This document shows positions 12,926 to 14,239 of a stretch of 14,239 bases of DNA, piece by piece; position 1 is the stretch's first letter; every line of letters begins with the position of its first letter. The stretch lies in assembly GCA_964451885.1 (NCBI GenBank), contig CAYVJW010000035.1, forward strand, positions 1-14,239. Direction: 5' to 3'. Under the pieces are notes generated by a model that saw nothing but the letters and a program-made list of their open reading frames with translations, did not search any database and was not told the DNA's origin. This DNA is from CAYVJW01 sp964451885 (GTDB lineage: Bacteria > Patescibacteriota > Gracilibacteria > UBA4473). Position numbers and translations under genes: made by a program.

Positions 12926-14120
12926 TCTCCAAATCAATCCCCCCAAATGGAAAAAATCCAACTTTTGTTTCTGTATTTGCTCCAATCCACTCAGGTAAGT
13001 AAAGCACATAACGTGATGAATTTCCTGATTCTCCGGTTCCGGAAAGGCTGATGCGGAGGATTATTTCTTTGTTGGTATTTGTTTCGATTAGAATATTTGA
13101 TTCAAGCGGTATGGTTATTATATCGTCTGTAATAGTTACTTCTGAGGAAACTCTGGTTTCATCTGCTTCAATCCATGCTTGTGAAAAATCTGTATAGCTT
13201 CCGTTTCCGATGCGGCGGAATTGAAGTGCTGAGATTTCTACTGGTGCTTCTTTTGCTTCGAAAATTAATCGCATAGCTGTTACGTTCTTTTGATCACCTT
13301 CTACCGAACTTTTTTTTATTGTTCCAGCAGTTTTGGTGATATAAAGATTTCCGGAAGTAGTATCAATTTCCTGGATGAACGGTGAGGTTGTTAAGTTTGT
13401 ATCGATGGGGGGTGAAGTGTCTTGGGAAGTAGGTGTTTCGGGAGGAGTGGTTTCTTCCATTGGTTCACCTGGTTCATCAGTAGTAAGTTCTGGTTCTTCT
13501 AATTTAGGCTCATCTACAAGGTCAAGGGGGGAAATACGTCCTGTTTTTTTCATGAAACGGAAAATTTGTTCTGCAATTTCTGAACGGGAGGGTTTTTTGC
13601 TTGCTGTGAAATCTGATACTACGCCGAATGGATTAAGTTTTTGTAGTTTTAGGACCCTTACGTATTTATCAAACCAGTTTTTGTCTCCGGTATTTTCCGG
13701 TGCATCAAAGCCAAAGGCTCTTACTAATATTTTGGAAATTTCTGCGCGGTTAATGTTTCCGCCGGGGCGGAAAGTGCCGTCAGGATATCCTTTTATCCAA
13801 CCGTGGTATTTGGCGGTTTCTACATATTCAAAAAACCAGTCATCAGTTTCTACGTCTGGAAAATTAGGCTCTAATGGTAGATATTTTTGGACTTTTGTTG
13901 CGTTTACGAGCATTTTACAGAATTCTGCTCTGTTCACGGATCTTTCCGGGGCAAAACTTCCGTCGGAGTTTCCGCTGATGATCCCTTTTTCCCTTAATTT
14001 TTCAATCGAGAACTTTGCGAATTCCGGAAGCTGATCGTGATCTGAAAAACGAAAAGGGACGGCAAAGGTGATAGTAATGCCGTATAAAGAAAGAATGAAG
14101 GCGGTGAGGAGTTTTTTCAT
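12918..14120 (-). CDS. S-layer-homology (SLH) surface protein
   Basis: 400 residues. Residues 1-20 (MKKLLTAFILSLYGITITFA) are a signal peptide. Three SLH repeats follow: about 24-75 (FAKFSIEKLREKGIISGNSDG, then NRAEFCKMLVNA), about 87-137 (FPDVETDDWFFEYVETAKYHG, GYPDGTFRPGGNINRAEISKIL) and a degenerate third at about 148-192 (KNWFDKYVRVLKLQ, PSRSEIAEQIFRFM). SLH repeats hold proteins on the cell wall through pyruvylated secondary polymers. A Pro/Glu/Thr-rich linker (about 200-245) then leads to a ~150-residue beta-rich C-terminal domain with no recognised motif. No Shine-Dalgarno precedes the ATG. It converges on the HisG-like gene with overlapping 3' ends and no terminator between. Likely a structural or adhesive envelope protein. 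Confidence 0.9.
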   Translation of the reverse strand: MKKLLTAFILSLYGITITFAVPFRFSDHDQLPEFAKFSIEKLREKGIISGNSDGSFAPERSVNRAEFCKMLVNATKVQKYLPLEPNFPDVETDDWFFEYVETAKYHGWIKGYPDGTFRPGGNINRAEISKILVRAFGFDAPENTGDKNWFDKYVRVLKLQKLNPFGVVSDFTASKKPSRSEIAEQIFRFMKKTGRISPLDLVDEPKLEEPELTTDEPGEPMEETTPPETPTSQDTSPPIDTNLTTSPFIQEIDTTSGNLYITKTAGTIKKSSVEGDQKNVTAMRLIFEAKEAPVEISALQFRRIGNGSYTDFSQAWIEADETRVSSEVTITDDIITIPLESNILIETNTNKEIILRISLSGTGESGNSSRYVLYLPEWIGANTETKVGFFPFGGIDLEIK

Positions 14121-14137
14121 TAGTTTTATTTTTTTAT

Positions 14138-14166
14138 ATTTTATGGGAAAAATTATGAAATGTAAA
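14138..14166 (-). promoter_or_regulatory. Promoter of the SLH gene
   Basis: On the - strand: TTTACA (14166-14161), a 17-nt spacer and TAAAAT (14143-14138). The start of transcription near 14131 leaves a leader of about 10 nt, so the mRNA is nearly leaderless. Otherwise 14121-14239 holds no gene. A + strand TTGACA at 14223-14228 may be the -35 of a gene beyond the edge. Confidence 0.45.
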
Positions 14167-14239
14167 AAGTAAAATTAAAATAAAGGGTAATTCCTTTTTT
14201 ACAGCGCTAGAGAATTTCAGATTGACATAAAACTTAAGT

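Noticed and set aside
13375..14034. Plus-strand open frame opposite the SLH gene
   Set aside because: Ser/Gly-rich shadow of an SLH gene with a signal peptide and canonical repeats.
14223..14228. TTGACA on the + strand at the right edge
   Set aside because: The matching -10 would lie outside the window, so a promoter cannot be supported.
1..14239. CRISPR arrays, insertion sequences, integrases, tRNA genes
   Set aside because: No regularly spaced repeats, terminal inverted repeats with a transposase, or cloverleaf-like sequences were seen on either strand.

Overview
The window looks like a chromosomal segment of a bacterium using the standard code: TGA ends several genes and none of the recognised proteins needs a recoded stop. 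The secreted SLH-domain protein at the right end, the low-GC intergenic DNA and the mix of Shine-Dalgarno-led and leader-poor genes would fit a Patescibacteria-like (for example Peregrinibacteria-like) genome. That placement is a low-confidence inference. I see no rRNA, tRNA, CRISPR array, transposase or integrase.

Positions 1-3808 (+) form a membrane/polyamine module: the 3' end of an unknown Gly/Tyr/Arg-rich protein, an eight-helix protein made of four DUF350-like units, and, after its own promoter, a membrane-anchored spermidine-synthase-like protein. A single SdiA-regulated/YjiK-like beta-propeller gene follows (4008-4805, +), then hisE on the opposite strand (4855-5235). Next come two nucleotide genes on +: full-length purA (5519-6808) and an unusual RdgB/ITPase-Nudix fusion (6999-8174). 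The four + genes at 2093, 4008, 5519 and 6999 each have a recognisable Shine-Dalgarno, and each carries a leader element that closely matches the rRNA antitermination boxA (TGYTCTTTRA).

Positions 8421-12135 (-) hold a tight, AT-rich operon unlike a housekeeping locus. In transcription order it contains a divergent SAICAR-synthetase (PurC-like) protein, a thymidylate-kinase-like P-loop protein with an altered Walker A, a fusion of an acetamidase/formamidase domain with a second PurC-like domain, and a C-terminal fragment of a PurA paralogue. A divergent short-form HisG-like gene (12239-12925, +) is driven from a promoter whose -35 box lies back to back with that of the operon, 7 bp away. HisG-like plus SAICAR-synthetase-like enzymes recall the PenA/PenC pair of pentostatin/coformycin biosynthesis. 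I propose this block (8421-12925) as a candidate uncharacterised nucleotide or nucleoside-modifying pathway and the most interesting part of the window.

The right end (12918-14120, -) is an S-layer-homology surface protein converging on, and overlapping by 8 bp, the HisG-like gene. Genes on the + strand left of 8174 have clear Shine-Dalgarno sequences. hisE, the - operon, the HisG-like gene and the SLH gene have none.
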